From: Afipia sp.
Lineage (GTDB): Bacteria > Pseudomonadota > Alphaproteobacteria > Rhizobiales > Xanthobacteraceae
NCBI GenBank assembly: GCA_017474385.1
Contig: JAFVHU010000152.1
Location: 124,001 to 188,000 of the forward strand
Length of the DNA stretch: 64,000 nucleotides
Direction: 5' to 3'
Below, in pieces: positions 54,453 through 63,592 of this stretch. Under the pieces are notes generated by a model that had not been told where the DNA came from, did not search any database, and saw nothing but the letters and a program-made list of their open reading frames with translations. The translations under genes were made by a program, and so were the position numbers. Position 1 is the first letter of the stretch. Every line of letters begins with the position of its first letter.

Positions 54453-54911
54453 ATGACGGAGATCACGCTCGCCAACGTAAAGGACTTCGTTGGGCAGAGC
54501 CTTGGAGCATCGGACTGGATCGATGTTCATCAACCCAGAATCGATCAATTCGCTGAATGCATTGGCGATCGGCAGTGGATCCATGTCGATATTGAACGCG
54601 CCAGGCGCGAGAGTCCGTTCGGCGGCACGATCGCCCACGGATATCTCAGTCTCTCGCTGGTCGCCGCGCTGGCAATGAAGCTGGGGCTTGCCCCCACAGA
54701 TGCCTCTGCGGTTATCAACTATGGGCTGGATAAAGTGAGGTTCATTACGCCGGTAAAGGCAGGCGAGCGAGTTCGCCTGCAATTGGCTCTGGTCGGCATC
54801 GAACCGAAAGAGAACGGGAAATTTCTGATTAAGAGCAAAGCGACGCTGGAGATCGAAAACAATCAGTCGCCGACTCTGGTGGCGGAGAGTCTCGCCCTCA
54901 TCATACCGTAG
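54453..54911 (+). CDS. MaoC-family (R)-specific enoyl-CoA hydratase
   Basis: 152 residues, hot-dog fold. The hydratase-2 motif is seen in DQFAECIGDRQWIHVDIERA with the Asp, then FGGTIAHGYLSLSLVAAL carrying the catalytic His. It hydrates trans-2-enoyl-CoA to (R)-3-hydroxyacyl-CoA. It is divergent from the acyl-CoA synthetase. Confidence 0.88.
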   Translation: MTEITLANVKDFVGQSLGASDWIDVHQPRIDQFAECIGDRQWIHVDIERARRESPFGGTIAHGYLSLSLVAALAMKLGLAPTDASAVINYGLDKVRFITPVKAGERVRLQLALVGIEPKENGKFLIKSKATLEIENNQSPTLVAESLALIIP

Positions 54912-54947
54912 CCACTCATGTGACTACGCGGTCTGCATACTGGAAAT

Positions 54948-54967
54948 CCGGCCCGTTTCCGGGCCGG
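54948..54967. terminator. Bidirectional terminator between maoC-like gene and SDR
   Basis: CCGGCCCG-TTTC-CGGGCCGG, a perfect 8-bp stem with GAAAT on the left and GTTTC on the right, between two convergent genes (stops at 54911 and 54979). The flanking A and T residues allow use from either strand. Confidence 0.8.
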
Positions 54968-54978
54968 GTTTCTACAGG

Positions 54979-55770
54979 TCAGGACGACGACAGCACGGCC
55001 GTTAGACCGCCATCGATAGCTAGGATCTGACCGGTGATGTGTTTGCCGGCATCGCTGGCGAACAGCAGCGCGGCACCCTTGAGATCGTCATCGTCGCCAA
55101 GGCGGCGAAGCGGCACACCTTCGGTCAACTTGTCGACCCCAACTGATGCGATCACTCCCTTCGTCATTTTCGACGGGAAGAATCCGGGCGCAAGCGCGTT
55201 GGCCGTGATGCCATGGCGCCCCCAACTGCCCGCAAGGGCGCGGGTGAAGTTCACGACCGCACCTTTGCTGGTGTTGTAGGCGATCGTTTGCATCTCACCG
55301 CTGCTGCCGAACAGGCCGGCAACCGATGCAAGATTGATGATCCGCCCATACTTGTTAGGGATCATCGATTTCTTGCCGATCTGCTGGCTGAGCACGAACA
55401 ACGCGCGGATATTGAGGTTCATAAGCTTGTCCCATGCTTCGATGGGATGATCTTCCGTCAGCGCCCCCCAGGTCGCACCGGCGTTGTTCACAAGAATGTC
55501 GACCTTGCCGAGCTTGGCAATCGCTCCGTCCGCAAGCCGCTTGATATCTTCGTCCTTGGAATTATCGGCCGCGATCCAGTCCGCCTCAATGCCGAGCTTG
55601 GCGAGATGCTTCTGAGCCTCTTCCAGATCGCCGGCCTTGCGCGACGACAGGACGATTTTTGCCCCCTGCTCGCCGAGCGCTTCGGCGATCTGAAGTCCCA
55701 GCCCGCGCGAGCCTCCTGTGATGAGTGCGGTTTTGCCGGTCAGATCGAATGCCTTCTTGATGCTTCCCAT
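54979..55770 (-). CDS. Short-chain dehydrogenase (FabG-like)
   Basis: 263 residues. TGGSRGLG cofactor loop near residue 18, SSRK after strand 2 (suggesting NADP), NNAGATWG, the catalytic NLAS segment with the YNTSK active-site motif, and APGFFPSKM. It probably acts on a hydroxyacyl-CoA or ketoacyl-CoA of the neighbouring pathway. It follows the enoyl-CoA hydratase gene by 50 bases on the same strand. Confidence 0.88.
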   Translation of the reverse strand: MGSIKKAFDLTGKTALITGGSRGLGLQIAEALGEQGAKIVLSSRKAGDLEEAQKHLAKLGIEADWIAADNSKDEDIKRLADGAIAKLGKVDILVNNAGATWGALTEDHPIEAWDKLMNLNIRALFVLSQQIGKKSMIPNKYGRIINLASVAGLFGSSGEMQTIAYNTSKGAVVNFTRALAGSWGRHGITANALAPGFFPSKMTKGVIASVGVDKLTEGVPLRRLGDDDDLKGAALLFASDAGKHITGQILAIDGGLTAVLSSS

Positions 55771-55820
55771 GTCGCTTGTCGTCCCTCTGGTTGATTGAAT
55801 GGCTGTCGTTTCGGATGCGG

Positions 55821-56618
55821 CTATTTTCCGCGGAACACCGCCGCGCGGCGTTCGACGAAGGATTGAATGCCCTCCTTGAAGTCCTGGCTGTTGAACACGC
55901 GATCCCTGATCTGCGGAATGTAATCGATCGCAGCCCGCTCGCCGCTCTCGATGAACTTCAAGGCGGCTTCTTTCGTGACCTGAATGCCGATCGGCGCATT
56001 CTTGGCAATGGTCTGCGCAATCTCCATCGCGCGCTGGATCTGCTGGCCGGGGCTCACCACCTCCTGGACCAGACCGATCTTGTAGGCCCGCTCGGCCGAG
56101 AACTCATCGCAAAGGAAGAGATGATACATCGCGTCGCCCCAGCCGGCGCGCGTCAGAAAACGGAAATGCGCGCCGCCCAGCGGGGCGATGCCGCGTTTCG
56201 ATTCCATCTGGCAGAAACGGCTATCGCTGGCTGCGATGACGATGTCACCGGCAAGCATCATTTCGATGCCGATGGTGAAGCAGATACCTTGAACCGCCGT
56301 GACGACCGGTTTTCGGCAGCGCTTCTGAAGCGCGAAAGTATCGACGTTTCCTTCTTTCAGCTTAAGCGCGTCCTTATCCGCCGTCGGTCCGAAGAACTTC
56401 GGCATATCGAGACCGGCGGTGAAGTCGCTTCCCTCCGCGCAGACCACGCCGACCCAATAGTCGTCGGTATTGTGCAGGAGAGTCAGGGCGTCGGACATCT
56501 GGTGCATCATCTGCGGGCTGAAGGAATTTTTCTTGGCCGCATTGTCGATGATGATCTTCAGCACATGACCGTGTACTTCGGTCCGAACCTGCCCCACAGC
56601 AGCCTTTGTCTCACTCAC
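55821..56618 (-). CDS. Enoyl-CoA hydratase/isomerase (crotonase family)
   Basis: 265 residues from GTG 56618, chosen because GGAGG lies seven bases upstream; the frame is open to 56807. Crotonase features: the oxyanion-hole segment FTAGLDMPKFF near residue 65 and VQGICFTIGIEMMLAGDIVI near 110. The glutamates typical of hydratase catalysis are not placed as in rat crotonase (region SKRGIAPLGGAHFRF), so isomerase or hydrolase activity is possible. It is the first gene of a two-gene unit with the SDR. Confidence 0.85.
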   Translation of the reverse strand: MSETKAAVGQVRTEVHGHVLKIIIDNAAKKNSFSPQMMHQMSDALTLLHNTDDYWVGVVCAEGSDFTAGLDMPKFFGPTADKDALKLKEGNVDTFALQKRCRKPVVTAVQGICFTIGIEMMLAGDIVIAASDSRFCQMESKRGIAPLGGAHFRFLTRAGWGDAMYHLFLCDEFSAERAYKIGLVQEVVSPGQQIQRAMEIAQTIAKNAPIGIQVTKEAALKFIESGERAAIDYIPQIRDRVFNSQDFKEGIQSFVERRAAVFRGK

Positions 56619-56928
56619 GTTGTTTCCTCCAGAGTTTTCTTGAATCGAGTTGCCTGACATTAAAATCGACGATCCGCCATGACGCCGATGCGCAGTTGCG
56701 GATAAAGCCGGAATGGCGAGAATGAAACCGGATGGTTTTCCGAATCCATCCAGGCTTCCTGCAATACCCGTTGCCATCCGATCAGGGCGTCGGGCGCGCT
56801 TGGCCATGATCAGAGCGCCGATGCCGCATCCACGCTACCAAATTTGTGGATGATCGCTATTCATCAATGAATTGGCGGAAGCACCCATGTCGCGCCTCAC
56901 GGTTGAATAGCGCCGGTTCAAGATTTTT
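56619..56928. other. Intergenic region between crotonase gene and binding-protein remnant
   Basis: About 310 bases. The left part is the promoter region of the crotonase gene; the open frame continuing upstream from it has a shadow-like Arg/Gly composition. No operator or terminator was recognised. Confidence 0.4.
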
Positions 56929-57468
56929 TCCGGCGCCGACGTGATGTTTACCTTCGGCACGCCGAAATTTGTGGCGCAAAGCATCAAGAAGATCGCCGAG
57001 CTGGGCTGGAAGCCCATGCACTTCATACCCAACGTTGCCTCGTCCGTCGGAACGGTCATCGTGCCCGCAGGCGTTGAGAATGCACAAGGCGTGCTGTCAG
57101 GAACCTTCATCAAGGACGCGTCGGATCCGCAGTGGGATAACGACAAGGGCATGAAGGCCTACACATCGTTTCTCGCGAAGTATATGCCGGACGCCAACAA
57201 GGCCGACAGCCTTATGATCCATGGCTACATGGGCGCCCAGTTGATGGTTCAGGTGCTCAAGCAGAGCGGCGACAATCTCACCCGCGAGAACATCATGAAG
57301 CAGGCTGCAAGCATCAAGAACTTCGAGTCCGACGTTCTGATTCCCGGCATCCTGGCCAATACCGGCGAGAAGGACTTTTCACCGCTCGAAGACATGCAGA
57401 TGATGCGGTTCAAGGGCAGCCGGTGGGAGCCCTTTGGTGTCGTCATCAAGGGCCGCAGCGACGGCTAG
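56929..57468 (+). pseudogene. Branched-chain-type binding protein, C-terminal remnant
   Basis: The frame enters at FSGADVMFTFGTPKFVAQSI, in the middle of the Peripla_BP_6 fold, and runs to a normal C-terminus (FSPLEDMQMMRFKGSRWEPF). The signal peptide and about 220 residues of the first lobe are missing, and an in-frame stop lies 20 bases before the homology starts. GTG 56941 or ATG 56944 could start a cytoplasmic fragment of about 175 residues, but no ribosome site is seen. No other importer genes are adjacent. Confidence 0.82.
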
Positions 57469-57552
57469 CCGCAGGTACATTGCTCTGTGACTTGGTTCAC
57501 ATACCGCGGCCGGGATTAGGACTAATGAATGCCTCCTTCAAAGGAGGCAGTC

Positions 57553-57807
57553 ATGCAAACCCCGATCGGACAATTTACCCAATCCGGGTTGGGCAGCCGA
57601 CGAAACTGGACGCTGTGCTGGAGATGGTCTGTTTCGATCCTGGCAGTGGAGTTTGCGCTCGTCATGGCCTTGATCGGGTTCGCTGTAAGCTCCCGGCCGG
57701 CCTCGCCGGTGAAGTCATCCTCGCAGGTCGAACAGGCGCAGCCAAACCCGGCCCACAACCGCAGAGCATGTCCGCTGGTCAACGTCCAAAAAACACGAAG
57801 TCTTTAG
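57553..57807 (+). CDS. Small single-helix membrane protein
   Basis: 84 residues from ATG 57553, which has a perfect AAAGGAGG site six bases upstream. Residues about 25-50 form one hydrophobic helix (SILAVEFALVMALIGFAVSS); the rest is polar with many Gln, Ser and Pro. No family is recognised. The strong ribosome site argues that it is translated. Confidence 0.55.
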   Translation: MQTPIGQFTQSGLGSRRNWTLCWRWSVSILAVEFALVMALIGFAVSSRPASPVKSSSQVEQAQPNPAHNRRACPLVNVQKTRSL

Positions 57808-57881
57808 CGGCTAATCGGCTGATCGATTCGGCATCATCGGGCGACGCCAGCGTGTCTCTGACCAGAGAATCATGAGCGCGA

Positions 57882-58601
57882 TTAATCCTGCGAGCGCTCC
57901 GCCATCCCCTTCAACGAATCCACATCGATGACGGTGATCGATCCGCGTTGAAGACGGACTAGCTTCCGGTCAGCCCACTCCTGCAGTTGCTTGTTGACGC
58001 TCTCGCGCGACAGGCCAAGCATCTCGCCAATTTCCTGCTGCGTAATGGTGATTTTGTTATCCAGTGCGGCGCCCGGTCGATCGATCAGACGGATGAGTGC
58101 CTTGGCAAGCTTGCCCGACAGGTCAGGAAATATAACCTGCTCCACATGATCGCTGATCCAACGCAATCGGACGCAAAGCAGTTCTATCAGTTTTGTTGCC
58201 AGCACCGGTTGGCTGGCCAACAAAGATAAAAAGTCCCTTCGATCAATGACAAACAGCTCGCTGTCCGAATTTGCGATGGCGTCGGCGGTTCTGGCGAGGC
58301 CATCGAGAACCGCGATCTCACCGAACATCTCTCCCGCGTCGACCATATTGAAAATGGCGCCTCGGCCATCGGCGGATGAGACGCCGATCTTCACCGTGCC
58401 GCTGATAATGAAGAACAGGCTTTGGCCCGGATCCCCTTTCGCGAAAATCGTTGCGCCGCGTTTATAGGTTCTCTTTTTCGCGTAGTGGCACAACTGATCT
58501 AACGCATCAGCTCCGAGATCGCGAAACAGAGGATGATTGCGCAAGACATTCGTCTTGTCGCCAGCAGATCGGGCTAAGGTCGGCTTGTCGTCCTGGAGCA
58601 T
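57882..58601 (-). CDS. Crp/Fnr-family transcriptional regulator
   Basis: 239 residues. The cyclic-nucleotide-binding domain is at about residues 25-140, with GQSLFFIISGTVKIG and the phosphate-binding-cassette-like FGEIAVLDGLARTADAIA. The winged helix is at about 165-235, with ITQQEIGEMLGLSRESVNKQ. There is no cysteine cluster of the FNR type. The pocket keeps Gly-Glu and Arg-Thr (GEIAVLDGLARTA), compatible with cAMP or cGMP. It is divergent from a cyclase gene, 282 bases away. Confidence 0.88.
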   Translation of the reverse strand: MLQDDKPTLARSAGDKTNVLRNHPLFRDLGADALDQLCHYAKKRTYKRGATIFAKGDPGQSLFFIISGTVKIGVSSADGRGAIFNMVDAGEMFGEIAVLDGLARTADAIANSDSELFVIDRRDFLSLLASQPVLATKLIELLCVRLRWISDHVEQVIFPDLSGKLAKALIRLIDRPGAALDNKITITQQEIGEMLGLSRESVNKQLQEWADRKLVRLQRGSITVIDVDSLKGMAERSQD

Positions 58602-58883
58602 CGATATATGGCCCGATTGCGAAATAGCTAAACTTGTTCATGTTCGGCGATCCTCACGATACGCCGGGAACAAAACAATACAAACTTCTTGAAATTTCAA
58701 TGAAATGCAGCTTTGGGGCGGCGGAGCCCATAATGCATCTGCGGCATCCCTTTGGCTTGCAGCCATTTTTTAGGCGTCTGACCTCGCCCCGGAGGCGAGT
58801 CCGTCTTGCTATTGCCAAAGGAACCCTTAAACCTAGCCGGGGCTAGAAACTGCGGGGCTGCCATAAGCATAAGGTAGCGTGGC
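58602..58883. promoter_or_regulatory. Divergent promoter region of crp-like and cyclase genes
   Basis: 282 bases. The exact palindrome TTGAAATTTCAA lies at 58689-58700, and a CTCGCC/GGCGAG hairpin at about 58782-58799. No Crp-consensus TGTGA-N6-TCACA was seen. Either element could be regulatory, but this is not established. Confidence 0.35.
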
Positions 58884-61800
58884 TTGGTCGGCAGCATAGA
58901 TCATCGCTGTAGCTACTGCGGTTTCCTTTTGGAACCGACAGCCAGATTTTGCGGTGGCTGTGGGCGCCCAAAGGCCCGCTCCACCGAGACGGCGTCGCAG
59001 GCGCTTTCCTTTCTGCAATCGAACATCCCCGCTGACCTTGCCGAGCGCATTTTGCGTTCCGGCGGCGCAATGCTCGGCGAGCGCAAACACGTCACGGTCG
59101 TTTTTGCGGATGTCCGCGATTCGACAGCCCTGATCGATCAACTCGATCCGGAGGAAGTGCTCCAGGTTCTTGGTCCTGTCCTCAAAAGTCTGATGGATGC
59201 AGTCCATCATCACGATGGCTTCGTGAACCAGACCCTCGGCGACGGGATTATGGCGCTGTTCGGAGCCCCTATCGCGCGGGAGGATCATGCGGTCCAGGCG
59301 TGCAGCGCAGCGCTTGCGATGCGAACCGCCGTCGGCGAACTCAACCAAAGGACCGGACGGGATATTGCCATCCGCATCGGCATGAATTCCGGCGAGGTCG
59401 TGATCCATTCGATCGGCAACAATCTCGCGATGAACTACGACGCCGTCGGCAAGAGCGTCCATCTGGCCGCACGAATGGAGGAACTCGCCGCACCAGGCAA
59501 GATCCTGCTGACCGCAGCAACACATGATCTTGCGAAAGGGTTTGTGACGGTCGAGCCACGGGGATTTGTGGAGGTGAAAGGCGTCTCGGAAGCGATTGAA
59601 GTTTTCGAGTTAACGGCAATACGGATGAGAACGCGATGGCAGGTCCGGTCCGCGCGAGGCCTCAGCGTCCTCGTTGACCGCCAGAACGAACTGCGCAGCC
59701 TGCGAAGCGCCCTCGAGCGCGCCGCAGCAGGAAATGGACAGTCGCTGAGCATTGTCGGCGCAGCAGGGCTGGGAAAATCCCGGCTGATACACGATTTCAT
59801 CCGGAATCTCTCCGACGAATGGACCGTGCTTGAGACCGCCTGCCCCTCGCAACGAACGAGTTCGAGCTACTACCCCATCGGCATCCTGATCAGAGCCATG
59901 TTCGGGGTTGGCGTTGATGACAATCCCGAGACTGTCATTGCCCGCGTCAAGGAAGGGATCGACCGGCTGGACAGCAATCTGTCGGTTTTCTTGCCGCCAA
60001 TTCTCTCGCTGCTGGATCTTAACGCTGAGGACCAGGAGTGGAAAAAGCTGGAGCCATCGGAGCGACGGCTTAAAACCATGGAAGCCGTCAGATCGCTGGT
60101 TTTCCACTACGCTCAGTCAAATCCCTCGGTGATCCTGGTCGAGGACCTTCACTGGGCCGATGCCGAGACGAAGCTCATCCTGCAAAATCTGGCCGGCGCG
60201 CTGGAAGGCACGCGGACCGTTCTCATCGGAACGCAACGTCCCGAGGGCGGGCCACTGGATCCCGGCACAATTGGTATCGATTTGTCGCCGCTTGATGATG
60301 CGACGTCGCACCAGTTGATGGACTGGCTCATGGGCGACGACAGCAGCCTCATTCCGTTAAAGCGGAAAATGTTGGCGCAGTCGCAAGGCAATCCCTTATT
60401 TATGGAAGAACTGGTCCAGACCCTCAAGGAAACGGGGTATCTTAAGGGACAGCCGGGAAACTATCTCGCCGCTAAACGAACCGGCCGGGTTGAAATTCCG
60501 CAAACCATTCATTCAGTGCTTGCGGCGCGCATCGATCTCCTCGATGGATTTCCAAAGTCCCTGCTTCAGACGTCGGCCGTTATCGGCACGGAGATTTCTG
60601 TCGCCCTGCTCTCGGAAATGCTGGACGTGACTCCTGCGGAAATTTCCGGCGAGCTTCGAACGTTGGAAGCTGCCGATTTTCTCCGGAAAATCAGAAGCAC
60701 CACATCGGCCGACTATTCCTTCAAGCATGAGCTCACGCGTGAAGTTGTCTACGGCACCATGCTGCTCGGCCTTCGGCGCTCGCTTCATGCCAAAGCCGTC
60801 GACATTATCGAGTCGCGCTTTCCCGATCGCCTTGACGAGTACATTGATCGGCTCGCCGACCACGCGTTCAAGGCAGAACTATGGGAAAAGGCCGTCCCCT
60901 ACCAGTTGCGCAGTTGTCGGCGCGCCGTAAAGCGCGGAGCCAATCAGGACGCAATCAACATCTTCGAGCGTGGCCTGGAAACCCTGTCACATCTGCCAGC
61001 CTCTCCCGCCAAGATCAAAACCGAGATTGATTTCCGCCTGACGCTGGTGATTGCGCTCGAACCGCTCGGCAAACATCGCCGGATAGCGGAGGTCCTGCGC
61101 GAAGCAAGTCGTCTGGCCGACGCTTCCGGAGACCCTCTACGCACAGCCGCGGTCAATTGTCAGCTTGCTGTGGCGCTTTGGAGGCTTGGAGAGCATGCTC
61201 CCGCGATGGCCGCGGCCGAAACCGCAAGCCGCATCGCGGATAAAATCGGCGATCCATCTCTCCAGTTCGCAGCACTCCTCATTGTGGGCATCGTCCACCA
61301 CGAGCTCGGCAATTTCGCAACCTCGATCGATATGCACGAAAAGTGCATTGCGATTGAAACACCGGAGCTTGACCAGAAGCGAGCCGGCTGGGCTGCCTAT
61401 CCCAGCGTTCTTTTGCGAACCTTCATGGCAGATTCGCTGACCGAACTCGGCGAACTCGACCGCGCGGAAACGGTGGCTGAGGACGCCAGCAGACGCGCTG
61501 AAATTCTGGATCACGCTTACTCGCGCGCGAATATCAATCATGTGCTTGGTCGTCTGCGGACCGCCCAGGGGCGGCATGCCGAAGCGCTCCCTCTTTTGCG
61601 CGAAAGCTGGCAGACCTGTCTGGATCTCGAAATGGTCCAGATGTATCCCGTCTTCGCAGCCCGCATGGGTGAAGCCCATCTCGCGACCGGCGACGTCGAG
61701 ACTGCCCTCGACATCCTGTCGGTGCCTGAGCGGCTCGACGTACCGCTGGCGGAGCATTCGTTCGGTTGGCGCTATCTTTTCCTTGCTCAAGGCAGGGCCC

Positions 61801-62084
61801 TGCTCGCGGCTGGCCGTCTTGCCGAAGCGCATGCGGCAGGTGAGCGTGCGCTGGCGCTCGCCGAACAGCGCGGGGAGCCGCCACAGCAGGCCTATGCGAC
61901 GCATTTGCTCGGTGAAGTCGCGCGTGCCAGTAACCCGGAGGATCACGTCGCAGCCAATGCCTATTTCAAACTCGCATTGGGGTTTGCAGAGAAGTGCGGC
62001 ATGCAGGCTCTGGTGGCAGCCTGTCGTCGCGCGACGGAGAACTCCGAAAATCGAAACAGAGAGCCCAGCGTCGCGGGCAGATAA
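58884..62084 (+). CDS. Class III nucleotide cyclase fused to AAA ATPase and TPR domains
   Basis: 1066 residues, apparently from TTG 58884 with AAGG upstream. A zinc ribbon comes first (CSYCGFLLEPTARFCGGCGR, residues 9-28). The cyclase domain is at about residues 70-250, with metal aspartates in VVFADVRDST and GDGIMALFGAP. A STAND-like ATPase follows at about 265-600 (Walker A VGAAGLGKSRLI, Walker B VILVEDLHWAD), then TPR-like helical repeats to about residue 1050. In SVHLAARMEE a His stands where canonical cyclases have the transition-state Asn (VNLAAR), so activity needs testing; this variant is seen in related rhizobial proteins as far as memory serves. The likely role is signal-controlled cAMP synthesis, possibly for the divergent Crp-like protein. 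Confidence 0.85.
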   Translation: MVGSIDHRCSYCGFLLEPTARFCGGCGRPKARSTETASQALSFLQSNIPADLAERILRSGGAMLGERKHVTVVFADVRDSTALIDQLDPEEVLQVLGPVLKSLMDAVHHHDGFVNQTLGDGIMALFGAPIAREDHAVQACSAALAMRTAVGELNQRTGRDIAIRIGMNSGEVVIHSIGNNLAMNYDAVGKSVHLAARMEELAAPGKILLTAATHDLAKGFVTVEPRGFVEVKGVSEAIEVFELTAIRMRTRWQVRSARGLSVLVDRQNELRSLRSALERAAAGNGQSLSIVGAAGLGKSRLIHDFIRNLSDEWTVLETACPSQRTSSSYYPIGILIRAMFGVGVDDNPETVIARVKEGIDRLDSNLSVFLPPILSLLDLNAEDQEWKKLEPSERRLKTMEAVRSLVFHYAQSNPSVILVEDLHWADAETKLILQNLAGALEGTRTVLIGTQRPEGGPLDPGTIGIDLSPLDDATSHQLMDWLMGDDSSLIPLKRKMLAQSQGNPLFMEELVQTLKETGYLKGQPGNYLAAKRTGRVEIPQTIHSVLAARIDLLDGFPKSLLQTSAVIGTEISVALLSEMLDVTPAEISGELRTLEAADFLRKIRSTTSADYSFKHELTREVVYGTMLLGLRRSLHAKAVDIIESRFPDRLDEYIDRLADHAFKAELWEKAVPYQLRSCRRAVKRGANQDAINIFERGLETLSHLPASPAKIKTEIDFRLTLVIALEPLGKHRRIAEVLREASRLADASGDPLRTAAVNCQLAVALWRLGEHAPAMAAAETASRIADKIGDPSLQFAALLIVGIVHHELGNFATSIDMHEKCIAIETPELDQKRAGWAAYPSVLLRTFMADSLTELGELDRAETVAEDASRRAEILDHAYSRANINHVLGRLRTAQGRHAEALPLLRESWQTCLDLEMVQMYPVFAARMGEAHLATGDVETALDILSVPERLDVPLAEHSFGWRYLFLAQGRALLAAGRLAEAHAAGERALALAEQRGEPPQQAYATHLLGEVARASNPEDHVAANAYFKLALGFAEKCGMQALVAACRRATENSENRNREPSVAGR

Positions 62085-62111
62085 ATTTCGCTAACGACCA
62101 GCCAATCGGCC

Positions 62112-63587
62112 TTACCTTGCCAGCGCACGAACGGCTTCAATCCCGGGCAGAAAGAAATAGGCGCCACCGCGCACCCGGACAAACGGACGCGGCCTGTCGA
62201 TATGGTGGTTCGTTGGCCGGTCCTGAATAGTGGCTACATCTCCAGCGCAACTGAAATGTCCGAGCGGGTCTGTCCCGGAATAAAGACCGCCGAAATGTGT
62301 GTTGTTCAGCCAGGAGTGCTGGATCATCTCGAATTGCCCGGCGATGTCCGCGTTGAGAGCGATGAATGAAATTCCTCGCGTCGCTTGCTTACCGCCTGCA
62401 TTTTCCTTCGCGGTGTCGAACCTTTCTCCATAAGGCCTGCCGCGCCTGATAATGCGATGCATTTTTGAAAGACGCAGAGCTGTGTCGGCATCCGGCCCGA
62501 CAGTATCTCGCGGATTCGCGCGGCGGATGTGAGCACCGATCGGGCAAGCCATCCCGAAACGGTCCTCGAAATAATAGAGAAAGTCGTTGCGCGGAGCCGC
62601 GCCAGGCGGCCGTTCTATCGGAACCAGAGGATCGCCTTGGCGCGTTCGCCCGACAAGCTGCGACGCAATCTTTTCCTGCGCGGGCTCATCGGCGCGACCA
62701 TAGACACGCTCAGCCGTCTTCGCAACAAATTCATTGAAGGCAGGTACATCCTGTTCCAGTTGCCGGAACACGAGGTATGTCCCATTGCGCCGGATGTCTT
62801 GTGGCTCTGCGCTCCCATCATTCCGCTCAGGATAGACATCCGAGATGCTGGTACGACGCTCGTTCTTGTAACCGAGCACAAACTCACCGGGCTTGACGAG
62901 AAGAATCCGCTTTTCATCCGAGGTCAGTTTCTTGTTGTGATCGGCATCGCTACTGCGCTTCCTGCCGTTTCCGTTTGCCTTGGGCGACCCCTCAATCAAA
63001 GGCTGAGAAATTCCGTCGGTAAATCCAAAGTGCTCTTTGCGATCGTCATAGATCCGGCCGTCGACAATAAGCGGTTCGCCGTTCTGCCGCACTGCTGGCG
63101 TAGCCGCTCCGGCCATTGCGTCGATTTCGGCAGCGATGAACGAGAGCAGCTTCGTTTTGTCGGGAGCGTAAAGTAGCAGCATTCCGTCAATGTCGCGGCT
63201 CTCTTTCCAGCCACCCCACTCCCAGACCTCGGGCGAGCTTTCACCAACATCTCCGAGAACATTCGATCGGCGCGGAAACTTCGTTTCCGCTGTCGGCTTC
63301 GGGGCCATTCCTTCGAGAAATTCGAGAGAGAAACTGTTCAGCACTCCATCGCTGACGCGGAGATACTGCAGGCCATGCGCCGTAAGTGCCAGATTGATCG
63401 CATGTTGATCGCTGTGGGCCGTCGCGCACGTCAGCCGATCGGACAACCGCCTCAGCCACTTCCTTGCGGCGTCGACCTCGCCGGGTACGAAGTGCCAGAA
63501 GACGTAAGCGGAAAATGGCAATTTCGGATATCCGCTCAGCACCAGCCTCTGAACGTCATCCCATTCAACCTTTTCCATGGCATTCAT
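62112..63587 (-). CDS. DyP-type haem peroxidase
   Basis: 491 residues with the Dyp_perox signature FGFTDGISQPLIEG near residue 190 (GxxDG, catalytic Asp), the proximal haem His in LRLSKMHRIIRRGRPYGERF near 395, and the distal Arg in CPIGAHIRRANPRDT near 365. There is no Tat signal, so it is probably cytoplasmic or partner-exported. It uses H2O2 to oxidise dyes, phenols or other substrates. It starts five bases after the stop of the next gene, so they form a unit. Confidence 0.9.
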   Translation of the reverse strand: MNAMEKVEWDDVQRLVLSGYPKLPFSAYVFWHFVPGEVDAARKWLRRLSDRLTCATAHSDQHAINLALTAHGLQYLRVSDGVLNSFSLEFLEGMAPKPTAETKFPRRSNVLGDVGESSPEVWEWGGWKESRDIDGMLLLYAPDKTKLLSFIAAEIDAMAGAATPAVRQNGEPLIVDGRIYDDRKEHFGFTDGISQPLIEGSPKANGNGRKRSSDADHNKKLTSDEKRILLVKPGEFVLGYKNERRTSISDVYPERNDGSAEPQDIRRNGTYLVFRQLEQDVPAFNEFVAKTAERVYGRADEPAQEKIASQLVGRTRQGDPLVPIERPPGAAPRNDFLYYFEDRFGMACPIGAHIRRANPRDTVGPDADTALRLSKMHRIIRRGRPYGERFDTAKENAGGKQATRGISFIALNADIAGQFEMIQHSWLNNTHFGGLYSGTDPLGHFSCAGDVATIQDRPTNHHIDRPRPFVRVRGGAYFFLPGIEAVRALAR

Positions 63588-63592
63588 CCATA

